Part shown: in pieces, positions 1-10,877 of the stretch
How positions within the stretch are numbered: position 1 is the first letter of the stretch
Layout: every line of letters starts with the position of its first letter
Assembly (NCBI GenBank): GCA_026686845.1
Contig: JAIVEN010000019.1
Coordinates: 29,826,501 to 29,890,500 of the forward strand
Direction of reading: 5' to 3'
Length of the DNA stretch: 64,000 nt
Origin: Adenanthera pavonina
Taxonomy: Eukaryota; Streptophyta; Magnoliopsida; Fabales; Fabaceae
The notes under the pieces: model-generated
Seen by the model: only the letters and a program-made list of their open reading frames with translations
What the model was told of the DNA's origin: nothing
Databases searched by the model: none
Made by a program: the position numbers and the translations under genes

Positions 1-699
1 ATACATGTGGTAATTTATAAAATTTTTTAAATAATATATAACAATCATACACTTTTTACTCGGGACATAATGATATAATTTTCCAAATAAATATATAATA
101 TTTATAGTCCAATGTTATATAATTTTTCTTGTGGGTAACAATAAATTTACACAAGTTGGTTTCAAGAGCTAGGACAAGCTTTACCATTTAAAGAATGCTT
201 AAAAAAGGTAGCTACCCACCAAACTAAAAATTAATTTTCGTTATAACCTCAAAATCTTATAATAATATCCACCAAAATAAAAAATAAAATGTTTAATAAA
301 TTTCTTCTTTTTGTGAGAAAATAAAAGTGAAAAAGCGGAATTAGATAAATTTACGAACCTTCAATCCGAGGATGAAAGGAACCTACTAAATAAGGCTATG
401 ATAAAAAGGGGGCATTAGCACACTTGTAACTTTGTGGGGGGAAATATGCACAAAACACTCAGTATAGTTTATCCTTCCTCGAGCATTAAGTAAAACATCA
501 AGTTACAGCCGCCAACACGGCCAGTCTGATACATGGATGGATGACGAAACTGCCTGAAATTTCATTCTGGGTGTCATATTGATCGATTTGATCTTCACCC
601 CGAAGGGTGATAGCTACGATACAGGGAATAAGATTTCTAAATTTCTTTTCCTTTCCAGTTTCTAAAGTTGGTTTCCACATAATTCTACTAAATCCAGAT
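1..699. other. AT-rich spacer with no supported gene
   Basis: AT-rich sequence without convincing coding structure. The right part (about 500-700) continues, on the minus strand, an open frame running out of the SDR pseudogene's last recognisable residues. It has no family similarity I can see and is probably decayed 3' flank of that pseudogene. Confidence 0.5.
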
Positions 700-1502
700 T
701 GCTTAAAATTTATAATCTCCTGCCTCTCTGCAAAGAATCCGTCAGGAAGAAGGGCAAGCCCTTACTCCACTATCAGCTCCTTCCTAGGCTGTGATATTTC
801 CTGCTGGTTACTCAGAAAGCTTTCTTGCCATAAATCTTGTATAAGCATTAACTGCAAGTTTTGTATGTATCACTGAATAGTTCAGGTTTCCATCTTCTCC
901 TTGTTGAAGGAAAGTGGACACACTCTTGTTAACCACTCGTCGTACTTCAGCTGCTTCCTGCTCGGGGCTACGTTGCCGATTTCTGTGCCACTTAATTAAG
1001 CAACCAAGAATCAGTTTTACTTGTTCAAACAAGTTAGTTGTATAGGGAACCATTGGGTCTATTGTGACTTCAGGGCAGTTAAGAGGATATTGCCACAAAT
1101 CACATGTTTTAGGGGCAGAATACTAACATGTCAAATGAAAGGCCGTTATTCTAGCTATGAATTTTTCAGTCTATCAGTAAGGAAAAATGACCACAGGAAT
1201 TTTGCTCTGATATGTACCCTAAAGCCTAATGTAACGCTTCTCAAACACTTTTTAACATTATTGAAAATCCATTACAAGTAATATTAATATATATTACAGA
1301 TATAGAAATTCATGCATTTTTACATAAAGGTTTTTCACTTTCTTTTGGTCTACACGTGCAAGGCTTCATCAATGGGATCATAGCTCATAGCTTCATTCAC
1401 ACGTTTAATGCCCTAATAATCATTAATTTGTTTCAATAACCTTGAGGCATTTTCAACAGTGTTGTCAAATCCAAGATTCAAATTTACTCCAGCGTTGTTT
1501 AC
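700..1502 (-). pseudogene. Short-chain dehydrogenase/reductase pseudogene (neomenthol/salutaridine reductase-like)
   Basis: Read on the minus strand this is a broken NADP-dependent SDR of the plant menthone/salutaridine-reductase group, which reduces small carbonyl metabolites in the cytosol. The first recognisable exon starts at 1502 after a TTTGCAG acceptor and encodes VNNAGVNLNLG, the SDR NNAG motif. This is a usual intron position in these genes. About 25 codons later the expected NYYG-T/I-KR motif reads NDY-stop-GIKR, with the TAG at 1413-1415. Further on come a VNKSVSTFLQQGEDG segment and KLAVNAYTRFMA, the usual post-active-site helix. The catalytic Tyr region is altered to NYSVIHTKLAVN, close to the normal YSxSK. 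The C-terminus reads LALLPDGFFAER only after a frameshift near 750. The N-terminal Rossmann exon is not recognisable upstream. Stop, frameshift and missing exon together make it non-functional. Confidence 0.8.
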
Positions 1503-2398
1503 CTGCAAACAATATGATTTTGTTCAGAAACATAAAATAAGAGCCTGTTTTACTCTCTTTTATTATTTTTATTAATCACATTTTAAAAACTTTTTACACT
1601 TCTAAATATATGTACATTCTATAGATTTTTAGAATATTAATTATTTTTTTTTATAAACATCCTTATAAATATGAGTAAGAGAGTGAGTGAATTATTTAAA
1701 TTTAAATTTTTAGTAGTATTATGAGTAAAGATAGAAACCATTTCAATTTTAAAATAATTTTAATATTATAATAAATCTCTTCTAATTTTAATGGTTAGTT
1801 AAATATAATTTATATTAGAAATCCAAAGGAGTACTTCCTAGTGAAATTTGTTGTACTAAAGCATCGTTTGACAGTTCGATCAAAAAAAAAAAAGCATCGT
1901 TTGACAGTTTGAGTTGAATTCATCCTTAGAAGGTTTTAATTAATATATATATATATATATATTTAAATCAAGGATGACAAAAATGGACATTGAGAAGATT
2001 AGAAGTAACTAGAATATATAAACACTAATGAGGATCCCAACAGCAGCCAGTTAGTTAGTAATTGAGTGGAACCCATATCATTATATATATATATATATAT
2101 AATGCTTTAGAAACTGACCAGAATATCCAATCCAGCATATTTTCCCTTTAATCACGAGAAAGAGATGGGGAACGTAAGAACAGTAAAAAAAGGTTTATAA
2201 AGGGCTTATGATACGATAACTATTTTCAATTAAAAAAAAAAAGCAGAAAAGCATTTCAATTCAACTCAGCCAACTCAAACTTGGGCCTGGGGTCGGATCA
2301 TCTTAATTTTTTTATACTCAAGATAATGTTAGGAAAAATTCTTTTTTTGGGAAGAAACCGACAGTAAATTATTTAATGTATAACTGTCGACAAGCTAA
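1503..2398. other. Spacer with AT dinucleotide repeats
   Basis: AT-rich DNA between the SDR pseudogene and the tRNA. It contains TA dinucleotide runs near 1941-1961 and 2082-2100, and a short local duplication of a CATCGTTTGACAGTTT-type sequence near 1861-1910. I see no gene. The missing N-terminal exon of the SDR pseudogene would be expected here but is not recognisable. Confidence 0.5.
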
Positions 2399-2480
2399 GT
2401 GGACGTGCCGGAGTGGTTATCGGGCATGACTAGAAATCATGTGGGCTCTGCCCGCGCAGGTTCGAATCCTGCCGTTCACG
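2399..2480 (+). tRNA. tRNA-Ser (anticodon AGA)
   Basis: An 82-nt intronless serine tRNA that decodes UCN codons after A34 is converted to inosine. The acceptor stem GTGGACG (2399-2405) pairs with CGTTCAC (2473-2479), followed by discriminator G. The anticodon arm CATGA / TCATG encloses the loop CTAGAAA, with AGA at 2432-2434. A long variable arm (GTGGGC..GCCCGC) marks it as a class II tRNA. The T arm contains the GGTTCGAATCC B box. A plant-type CAA initiation motif lies at 2391-2393 and a six-T run at 2482-2487 serves as the Pol III terminator, so the unit looks transcribable. Confidence 0.97.
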
Positions 2481-2788
2481 GTTTTTTGTCTGCTTTATTA
2501 GCATAAAACGACTTCGTTTTTACTTTTTAGTCTGATTTTTTTTTAAATCATTTATATTATGAAAATAAGAGTGAAATAAAAATAACATTCTGGTAAAAAA
2601 AAATCTTCAATCCCCAAATCGCAGCGCCATTGAGCCTCTTCAACACAACTCCGCCTTACTCCGTCTTCCTCCGTTTGTTTCTTCAGCTCAACTGCTTCCC
2701 CTTACTCCGTCTTCCTCCACTGGTGTTGATCCGTACTCTAACTCTGTCGCAGCCCTTGTTCATCACCGAAGCAGAGAAGCTGGGTTAT

Positions 2789-4315
2789 ATGAATATATTA
2801 AATGTGATAAAGCAATGCAAATTCATCAAACAATTCCATCAACTTCACGCTTACACCATTACCTCCGGTCTCCTCTTCCTTCATCCTTCACCTTTCTTGA
2901 GCACCATTCTCCACACCCTGGCTTCCATTCTCATACCCACCAACTTCGCCAAGCCCCCCAGTTTCAACCCATTGAACTATGCGCTCTCTATTTTCCATTC
3001 TATTCCAAACCCATCAACATTCTCGTACAACAACCTCATTCGAATTCACACTCTTCTCTCCACGCCTCTCTCCGCAGTCCAAATCTTTGTCCTGTTGCGT
3101 CGTCTCTCTGTTCCCCCTGACTTCCACACCTTCCCATTTGTCTTCAAAGCCTGCGCTCAACTTCGTGTTCTTTATCTCTCACAATCTGTTCATTCACAAG
3201 CTTTCAAATTTGGATTCATGGCCCATTTGTTTGTGTTAAATTCGCTTATACGTGTGTACTCCATCCACGACCGTATTGATGACGCCTACCATGTGTTCGC
3301 CGAAAGTTTTGATAAGGATGTTGTCTCTTACAATGCTATGATTGATGGGTTTGTCAAGACTCAGCAGATTATGCGGGCTCGTGAGATGTTTGACCAAATG
3401 CCAGTACGTGATGCTGTGTCTTGGGGCACTATGATAGCTGGTTATACCCAGACAAATTTGTGCAGTGAAGCCATTGAACTCTTCAATCAGATCCTTGCTT
3501 TAGAACTTAGGCCAGACAACATTGCGTTGGTGTCCGTTCTTTCTGCTTGTGCTCAGCTAGGGGAAGTAGAACAAGGGAAAATTGTTCACGAGTACATTAC
3601 CCGAAATGGGATTCGACTTGATTCCTTTTTGACCACTGGTTTGGTGGATTTTTATGCCAAGTGTGGATGCATTGAGATTGCAACGTCTATATTTGAGTCA
3701 AGCCCAGATAAAAATGTGTTCACGTGGAATGCAATGCTTGTTGGCCTTGCAACGCATGGCAAAGGTTCAGTTTTGCTAGATTACTTTTCTAGAATGATTG
3801 GGGCTGAAATTCAACCTGATGGGGTAAGCTTCTTAGCAGTTTTAATGGGATGTAGCCACGCAGGTTTGGTCCATGAAGCCCGAAAACTTTTAAATGACAT
3901 GGAAACTGTATATGGTATTCTTCCAGAACTCAAACATTATGGTTGTATGGTGGACATGTTAGGGCGGGCCGGATTGATTGGAGAAGCAATGGAGCTTATA
4001 AAAGGAATGCCATATGGTGGGGATGTTTTCGTGTGGGGAGGGTTGCTTGGAGGATGTAGGACCCATGGGAACCTTGAGATTGCAAAGAAAGCAGCCCAGC
4101 AAGTGATGGAGATAAAGCCAGAAGACGGCGGGGTTTATTCCATAATGGCCAATATTTACGCCCACACAGAGCAGTGGGATGATCTAGTTAAGATTAGGAG
4201 ATTGTTGAGTGCCAATAAGAGGGCCAAGAAAGTTTCTGCCTTTAGCTTGATTAGATCGAATGACGATCATGACCTTGAGTTCGAGACTGCTGATAGCATG
4301 ACATCCTTAAACTGA
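2789..4315 (+). CDS. PLS-class pentatricopeptide repeat protein ending in an E-like region
   Basis: Single-exon gene for an organelle RNA-binding PPR protein of about 508 residues. An open frame extends upstream to 2630 but begins with TTG, so the first in-frame ATG at 2789 (MNILNVIKQCKFIKQ) is preferred. A start farther upstream in the leader cannot be excluded and would add a hydrophobic, possibly targeting, N-terminus. The protein is a run of ~31-36-residue repeats with typical P, L and S signatures such as SYNAMIDGFVKTQQI, SWGTMIAGYTQTNL and FTWNAMLVGLATHGKG. It ends with an E-type stretch (VYSIMANIYAHTEQWDDLVKIR) and a short degenerate tail. There is no DYW deaminase domain, so if it edits RNA it would need a DYW partner in trans. 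The tRNA-Ser gene lies about 300 bp upstream. Confidence 0.88.
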   Translation: MNILNVIKQCKFIKQFHQLHAYTITSGLLFLHPSPFLSTILHTLASILIPTNFAKPPSFNPLNYALSIFHSIPNPSTFSYNNLIRIHTLLSTPLSAVQIFVLLRRLSVPPDFHTFPFVFKACAQLRVLYLSQSVHSQAFKFGFMAHLFVLNSLIRVYSIHDRIDDAYHVFAESFDKDVVSYNAMIDGFVKTQQIMRAREMFDQMPVRDAVSWGTMIAGYTQTNLCSEAIELFNQILALELRPDNIALVSVLSACAQLGEVEQGKIVHEYITRNGIRLDSFLTTGLVDFYAKCGCIEIATSIFESSPDKNVFTWNAMLVGLATHGKGSVLLDYFSRMIGAEIQPDGVSFLAVLMGCSHAGLVHEARKLLNDMETVYGILPELKHYGCMVDMLGRAGLIGEAMELIKGMPYGGDVFVWGGLLGGCRTHGNLEIAKKAAQQVMEIKPEDGGVYSIMANIYAHTEQWDDLVKIRRLLSANKRAKKVSAFSLIRSNDDHDLEFETADSMTSLN

Positions 4316-5596
4316 TCAGATGAATGAAGTAATCTATCATAAATCATTGATTTAGTAAATAGACCACATCGCACTTATAATTCTACCTACATCTGTAATT
4401 CCGTTAATAATCAGGCAATTGAGCTTTTTCCATCTCTGCAATTTTTGCCAAGGATCTGTGTCTGTTCTTTTCATCTGAGGTTGACTGGATTTTCCTTTAT
4501 GGTGCTATACTTACAACCAAGTAATTCAAAATTGAACCGACCATTAAACTAGTTAACTTAGCAGTTCAAGATTTAATGATTAAATTGTAATTAAATTGGT
4601 AGTAATAAAGTTAATATTTTTTTAATTTTACATATTATATATTATTAAAAATTTTTATTAATAAGTTTCATAACCTAATATTAAAATATAAATAAGTTAA
4701 TATTCATCTATAATTATATTTTGAACATAAAATAGTCAACTAATATTTTATTTTCATATTATTTATTAAATAAATTTATCATTATTAATACTTATGTATT
4801 ATAATAATACTTATACAATATTATAATATTAAAAAATAGTTTTATACACTAATAATACTATTTGGTATTAAAAATAATACTATTTTATTTTAAAAATTAA
4901 AAAAATCTAACATGTTTAAACCAATTTTAGACCAGTTCACAACCAATTTTTACTAGTTCAAGCCCGCCTTTGATTAATTTTTAACGGGTTCTCACCGTTT
5001 ATGTGATATGCTGGTTTGTTCTTCTTTCGGATAAGACCTGACATCAATTTCCTATTCAACAAGTCGAACCGGCCGATCTGATCCATTTTTTTGTACATTG
5101 CTTGAAACATAAAGAATGATTTTAGTCTAATTTGATATATTTGATTCAATTTTATTTTTTTTACCAAAAATCAATCCCTAAATTTGTTGGATTTTTTTAT
5201 AAATATTTTTAAAATATAATATATATCTAAAAAATTGAAATTATTATGACTTAATTTTTTATTTAAATTAAGGGATTGAGTCTACTAATTTAGGTGGTTC
5301 AACGCAATGTTAATTTTTATTGTCCAATCCAACTTGTAGTATTGTTGTCCAGTCTAACTTAATATCCCAATGTAGTAGGATTGGACCATGCTCGCAAGTT
5401 GACTGGCCCACACAAACAGTGTCTTGTTAAAATATTTAAGATCTCTTTATTCAATACTTTTAAATTGTAAAATTATATAAAAAAATTGAAATTAAGTTAT
5501 GCAAAAAAAGTACAATTTTTTAATCAGGTTTTGTAAGTTTTCTCAAATTATTTTTTAAAAAATTGAAATTTTTCAATACAAATATTTTTTAGGGTT
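4316..5596. other. AT-rich intergenic, probable decayed repeat
   Basis: No coding evidence. The block 4500-5440 has motifs seen in degenerate plant transposon debris, such as GAACCGACC, GACCAGTTCAC and GTCGAACCGGCCG, separated by very AT-rich DNA. I could not define terminal repeats or target-site duplications. Confidence 0.4.
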
Positions 5597-8500
5597 AAGC
5601 TTTAAATGGAATTATAGCCCTATTAAAGAGAAGTTTAACTTGGCAAAAAAGATGGTCAAGAGAAAAAAACTTAAGAGGGAGAAGTTAACAAAGGAGAAGA
5701 TACACTTACGGGTAGATAGAAATAGTAGTTTTTTTCATGCCTCTATGGTTATGAAAAAGAAAAGAAATAGAGTAGAAGTACTCAAAGGTGACTCTGGAGA
5801 TTGGATAGCTCATCAAAACCAATTAAGATAGATGGCAATGAACTACTTCAAATCTATTTTCAAATCCAAAATTCTTAACCACCAAAGATTAAGTACAACT
5901 AAGCAGTATCCGGCCTTTTTAGAGAAGAGATCAACTACTCATATATGGAGGTGACTAGTGAGGAGATAAAAACAACCGTTTTTGAAATGGGCCCCTTTAA
6001 AGCCCTTGGCCTAGATGGCATTCAAGTTTTTATTCTTTCAAGATCATTTGAATATCATAAGAGAACTTGTGTGTACTATGGTAAAGGAAAGCTTCAGGGA
6101 TCCCGACAAATTCTCAAGTTTAAATGAAACACATATTGTCCTCTTCCAAAGTTGGACAAACCTTAAAGCATCAAAGACTTTAGACCAATTTTGTTATGTA
6201 ATGTGAGCTATAAAGTTGTGTCTAAAGTTATTACTAATAGGGTTAAATGGGTGATAGACAGGTTGAATGGAAACACAAATTCAACTTCCTTTTTAGGCTA
6301 ATAGAGTATAGACAACATCATAATAGTCTAGGAAGTTATTCATTCAATGAAGCTAAAGAAAGGTGAAAAGGGGTTCATGACTATCAAGGTTGACCTTGAA
6401 AAAGCCTACGATAGGCTTGAATGGGGTTTCATTGAAGATACCCTTCATTTGGCGAGATTTTAGAAAAATCTAAGGGATATCATAATGGCGTGTATTAATA
6501 CCTCTACTGTAAGAGTTTTGTGAAATGGGGAACCATCAGAAGAATTTAGGCCATCTAGGGGCCTAAGACAGGGGAACCCTCTATCTCCATACCTATTTAC
6601 CATATGTATGGAGAGACTGACCCATATCATAGAGGACAAAGTAAAAAAGAAGCATTAAAGCCAATCAAGCTTGGCAAGGGGAACCACAAATCATACACTT
6701 ATTTCTCGCTGATCATCTAGTGTTATTCAGAGAAGCAAACATCAATTAGATGGAAACGGTGAATGACTATTTGAAGGAGTTTTATAGCTACTCAGGGCAA
6801 AAAATCAATAGAACTAAGACCAAGATGTGTTGCTCCAAAAATGTACACCTAAACAAAGCCGCTAACCTAAGTCAAAAGATAGGGGTAGGACTCACAGGTG
6901 ACCTTGGCAAATACCTAGGGATCTTATTTTTACATAACAGAGCTTCTCACTCTACCTTTGCACCTATTATAGACAAGGCTAGGAGAAGCCTTGCAAGCTG
7001 GAAATGCAAGTATCTGAGTTTGGTAGGAAGAACCATGCTGATAAAGTCAGTAATCACTGCTTTGGTTAACTACTTTATGCAAATGATGCTTCTACCTAAG
7101 AAGCTCTTGAATGAGATCGAGAAAGTAACCTGAAACTATGCTGGAGCTTGCTGAATAACAAAGACAACCTTTGGGTAAAGGTATTGAGAGCAAAGTACAA
7201 TTGCAATAATGAAGAACTACTGAATGTAAAAAGAAAAACCAATTCCTCACTCACCTCGAGAAGTATAACAAGCATGTAGAACCAGTTTATCGAGGGACTT
7301 AGCAAACAAGTGGATAATGGTGAAGGAACCTCCTTTTGGTTCGATAGATGGATGGATCTAAAGGATCCACTTGCATCCTTATTAAATGAGAATTATATGG
7401 ATACATATTTGAATGAGAGGGTGGCTAACTTTGTGAATAAGAACGGTGATTGAGATGTGAGGAAGCTTACTAATAGGATACCAGCACATATAGTACACCA
7501 TATCACTCACATTAGAGCCCCGAATCCTGTAAAAGGAGAGGACATATTTATCTGGCACCCATCACTAGATGGAAATTTTAATTTAAAATCTACATAAAGG
7601 TTCCTTGTTTCAGGTAATGATAAAAGTAGCAGAAGGCGTAAATGGGATTTCACTTGGCATTGGCAAGCACCTGAGAAGGTCAAATCATTCTTATGGCTAA
7701 TTGCTCATGATAGAGTCCATACAGTAGCTCCAAGGAGGAAAATAGGTCTACTACAAACTAGCACCTGTCCTTTAGGTTATAATCAAGAGGAAGATACAAT
7801 GCACCTACTTAGAGACTATCATTATGCAAAGACTCACTGGAAAGAAGTGGTGGCACCAAAGTACTGAACAAGTTTCAAGAACCTAAGAGGTTTGGAATGG
7901 CTGAAGTTCAATTGCAAAATAGAAGCAAAACAACCCTTTACCAAAAAGGTACCATGGAAAACTCTATTTACTTATATTTACTAGGACATATGGGTATCTA
8001 GATGTAGCATGTTATTTGGTATAGAGGAATGATCGAGCAAACACAACTTCAATGAATGTCTATATAGAGCCCATTTTAACTTGAGCATCACAGGCTTTTC
8101 TTTTACTTTGGGAAAGTTAGGCAGCCACATACAGACTAGATGAGTTCCTCCAACCCCTGACTCATACAAGCTGGATATAGCAGCAGTCACAAAAAAGGAT
8201 TATAGTACTAATGGGGGAGTAATCAGATACTTAAATGCGAAATTGATCCAAGGATATATAGGAAACACTGGAAACTACCGACCAATTATTTCTATCATTT
8301 ATGCAATCATATAGGGACTCAACTTGTGCTGTCATGAAAAATGGAAAAAAAATAAGTGTTCACTAACATTGTGGAAGCTTTTAATCTCATGGTTAGAGAT
8401 GAAGGAATGCATCATCCTTTCTACAACTTGATTGACGAAGCAAAAGCTTTACAACAAAGGAACTCGAATATCTTTTTACACATCATACACAAGGTTGTTA

Positions 8501-8616
8501 ACAGATGTGCTTAGAAATTTGCTAGTTTAGCTCATAGAAATTCCATTGATTTTTGTACTTTTGATCATCTACCACCTAGTTGCAACAAGGTGGTAGATGA
8601 CAAGAAGAAGGTGTAA
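5597..8616 (+). mobile_element. Decayed 5'-truncated L1-type LINE (RT, zf-RVT, RNase H remnants)
   Basis: Conceptual translation across frames gives the plant LINE order. A pre-RT segment (FFHASMVMKKKRNRVE) is followed by FEMGPFKALGLDGI, then VDLEKAYDRLEW (RT motif A) and GLRQGNPLSPYLF. Next is LADHLVLFREA, where the usual FADD box is altered and the second catalytic Asp reads His. Then come SGQKINRTKTKM, the zinc-finger-like RVT region (WQAPEKVKSFLWLIAHDRVHT), and an RNase H-like domain (GGVIRYLNAKLIQGY ... VNRCA). It ends at a TAA at 8614-8616. Several in-frame stops and frameshifts are present, for example after NGEPSEE-side segments and near 7450, 7597 and 7865. The endonuclease half is missing. 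This is an old, inactive insertion lying directly before the fold-back element. Confidence 0.85.
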
Positions 8617-8649
8617 TTTGTACAGTATTTCTTTGTTAATGGAGAGAGA

Positions 8650-9785
8650 AAATCTTATTTTAGGACCTCCCAATAAAAATATTCCCTTAAAAGAACCTAT
8701 AATAATTAAAATCCTAAAAAAATACCTAAGTCCTTATAGGTAAAAAAAAATACAGTTGTTTGACCAAAAGGCCCCTTCTCCTTTCACCCTTTCCCCTACC
8801 TCAATGGTGCTAGCGACATCGCTGAAGGTTTAGTCGCCGACAACATTACCAGAGCTCCTATTGCTAGAGCTCCGACAACTAGCACTGGTGCTGAAACAGT
8901 GAAATATTCACATTTGGGAAAATAGTTATTCCCATTTGGGAAATTAGTTTTCTACTTAAAAGTTTAGTTATTTTCACTTGAAAAATTAGTTATTTCCACT
9001 TGAAAATTTAGTTATTTCCGCTTGGGAAATTAGTTATTTCTATTAGGAAAATTGGTTATTCCCACTTAGAAATTTAGTTATCTTCACATGGAAAATTAGT
9101 TATTCCTACTTAGGAAATCAGTTATCTCTACTTGAAAATTTAATTATCCCCATTTAGGAAATTAATTATTGCTACTAGGGAAAATAGTTATCGCTACTTG
9201 GAAAAATAATTATCACTCCTTGAAAAATTAATTATCTCTACTTAAAAAATTAGTTATGTGGGGATAATCAAGTTCCAAAGTAGAATAAATTAATTATCCA
9301 AGTAAAATAAACTAATTTCTTAAGTGGGATAACTAAATTTATAAGTGGTGATAACTAATTTTCCAAGTGGAAATTAATTTCCCAAGTATAGATAACTAAT
9401 TTTTCAAGTGGAGATAACTAATTTTTTAAGTGAAGATAACTAATTTTTCTAGTGGCGATAATTAATTTTCCAAATAGAGATAACTAATTTCCCAAATGAA
9501 AATAACTATTTTCCTAAATGGGGATAATTATTTTCCTAAGTGACGATGAATATTTCCCAAAGTGTGAATATTTCATTGTTCTGGCATTGGTGCTAGTTGC
9601 TGGAGCTCTGGTAACGTCGTTGGCAATAGGAGCTCCAGTGATGTTGCCGGCACTGGTGAGGTAGGGGAAAGGGTGAAAGGAGAAGGGGTATTTTAGTCAA
9701 ACAACTATATTTCTTTTTGGGGATTTCAATTATTATAGATTTTTTTAAAACATTTTTATTAGGAGTTCATGGAATTTTCCCTAAT
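8650..9785. mobile_element. Fold-back (long inverted repeat) element with 22-bp repeat arms
   Basis: The left arm (about 8650-9250) and right arm (about 9260-9785) are imperfect reverse complements. Outer parts match well: CTCCCAATAAAAAT at 8667-8680 faces CTCCTAATAAAAAT read on the minus strand near 9765. Both arms also carry CCCCTTCTCCTTTCACCCTT and a GAGCTCC-rich block. The inner part of each arm is a degenerate tandem array with a period near 22 bp (type TAGTTATCTCCACTTGGAAA), about 15 units on the left and 14 on the right in inverted orientation, meeting near 9250-9260. No open reading frame is present. It resembles non-autonomous fold-back or Mutator-like elements with repetitive arms. 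Target-site duplications could not be fixed by eye, so the outer ends are approximate. Confidence 0.8.
8909..9548. repeat. Two opposed arrays of ~22-bp tandem repeats
   Basis: From about 8909 to 9255 the + strand reads as diverged copies of TAGTTATCTCCACTTGGAAA(AT). From about 9260 to 9548 the same unit occurs in reverse orientation. Units are 19-23 bp with frequent substitutions. The arrays form the stem of the fold-back element and would make a long imperfect hairpin if single-stranded. Units are contiguous without unique spacers. Confidence 0.85.
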
Positions 9786-10521
9786 TCTCATTCCAGAAAA
9801 AAAAAGATATACTTATGTATGTAGGTTGATAGTATGCGTGTTCATGAGTCGGGTCAAGCCGGTCATGACATCATCTTGGCCGATGCCAACCCAAAACACC
9901 CCTAGGCCATATAAATTTGCCTGTGGCTCGGCCCGACCCTATACTTGACTGGGTCGGGACTGGACCAATACAAATATAAATGAAAAAAAAAAGATAAATA
10001 GATAGTAAACTAACTTAATTTCTTGATAAAAAATATAATTACTTTTATATGAAATATATTTCTATGAGAAATAATATTAGAGTAAAAAAATAATATTTAT
10101 TAAAATTATAAATATTTGATAATTATACATTATTTACTTTTATATAATGTTAAATTAAGAAATAAATTTAAAATTTAAAATAAAATTAAATGTTGAAATT
10201 ATAAAATATCTTTATCATAATTATAAAATTAAGTTATTATATGATGTATATTAAAAAAATCATATAAAATTATCTAATATTCATGAAAAAAGAAGAAGAA
10301 TAAATTTTGTTAAGTATAATATATATGTTAAGTTACACTAACATGGCCTATGCCTTATTTGAGGCTCGACTCAGCCCGATACTTATCCCAATCTAATTTG
10401 TGATCTATTTTATTTTTTTTCTTTTTTGACATGATGCAACCCAAATTAATCAAGGCATATTGGGTTTACTGGAACAGTCCAAGTTGATAGGACACAAAAC
10501 GGGAATGATGCAAGTTAAATA
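9786..10521. other. Intergenic, possible degenerate transposon fragment
   Basis: At 9838-9975 and 10350-10395 there are GC-richer stretches with GAGTCGGGTCAAGCC, GGCTCGGCCCGACCC and GGCTCGACTCAGCCCG motifs flanking a strongly AT-rich core. Such GGGTCGGG-type ends are common in non-autonomous plant transposons. No clean inverted termini could be paired, so this is only a suggestion. Confidence 0.35.
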
Positions 10522-10540
10522 CGTGGCAAGTAGTCATTGG
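10522..10540 (-). promoter_or_regulatory. ER stress response element (ERSE) upstream of calnexin
   Basis: On the minus strand the sequence is exactly CCAAT-N9-CCACG, the canonical ERSE bound by NF-Y together with bZIP factors of the unfolded protein response. It lies about 340 bp upstream of the calnexin ATG. A second ACGT core (TTACGTGACA) follows about 10 bp downstream, near 10547-10556. Calnexin is a known target of the ER stress response, so sequence and context agree. Confidence 0.75.
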
Positions 10541-10877
10541 AGTGATTTACGTGACACCTAACCGCAGTAGTAGCAGCAGCCCGAAGGAACTCTTGGAGGA
10601 AGATCTACAAAGTAGTAATGATTTCATAATTGAACAGTTTTTCATTATTTATTTATTTATTATATCTTAGAATAGTAATAGAAAATAGGTTTTCAGTTTA
10701 CAAAAGCCATTTTGTTTTGGAATGAAAGGGATATGTATTAAAAAACAATGTTTAGAAGGCGGCCCTGACAAAAAAAAATCGGCCTCAAAAGATATTTTAC
10801 AAAAGGCAAGTTTCTTCCTCGTGCATTTCAGTACTGGGGTTTCATTGTGAAAGAGAGCTACTGAGGAAGAGTGCGTC

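Noticed and set aside
2630..2788. N-terminal extension of the first PPR protein beginning at 2630
   Set aside because: The frame opens with TTG, not ATG. The first in-frame ATG is at 2789, so the extension is not annotated as coding.
8909..9548. CRISPR-like repeat array
   Set aside because: Units are contiguous with no unique spacers, occur in both orientations, and the genome is a plant.
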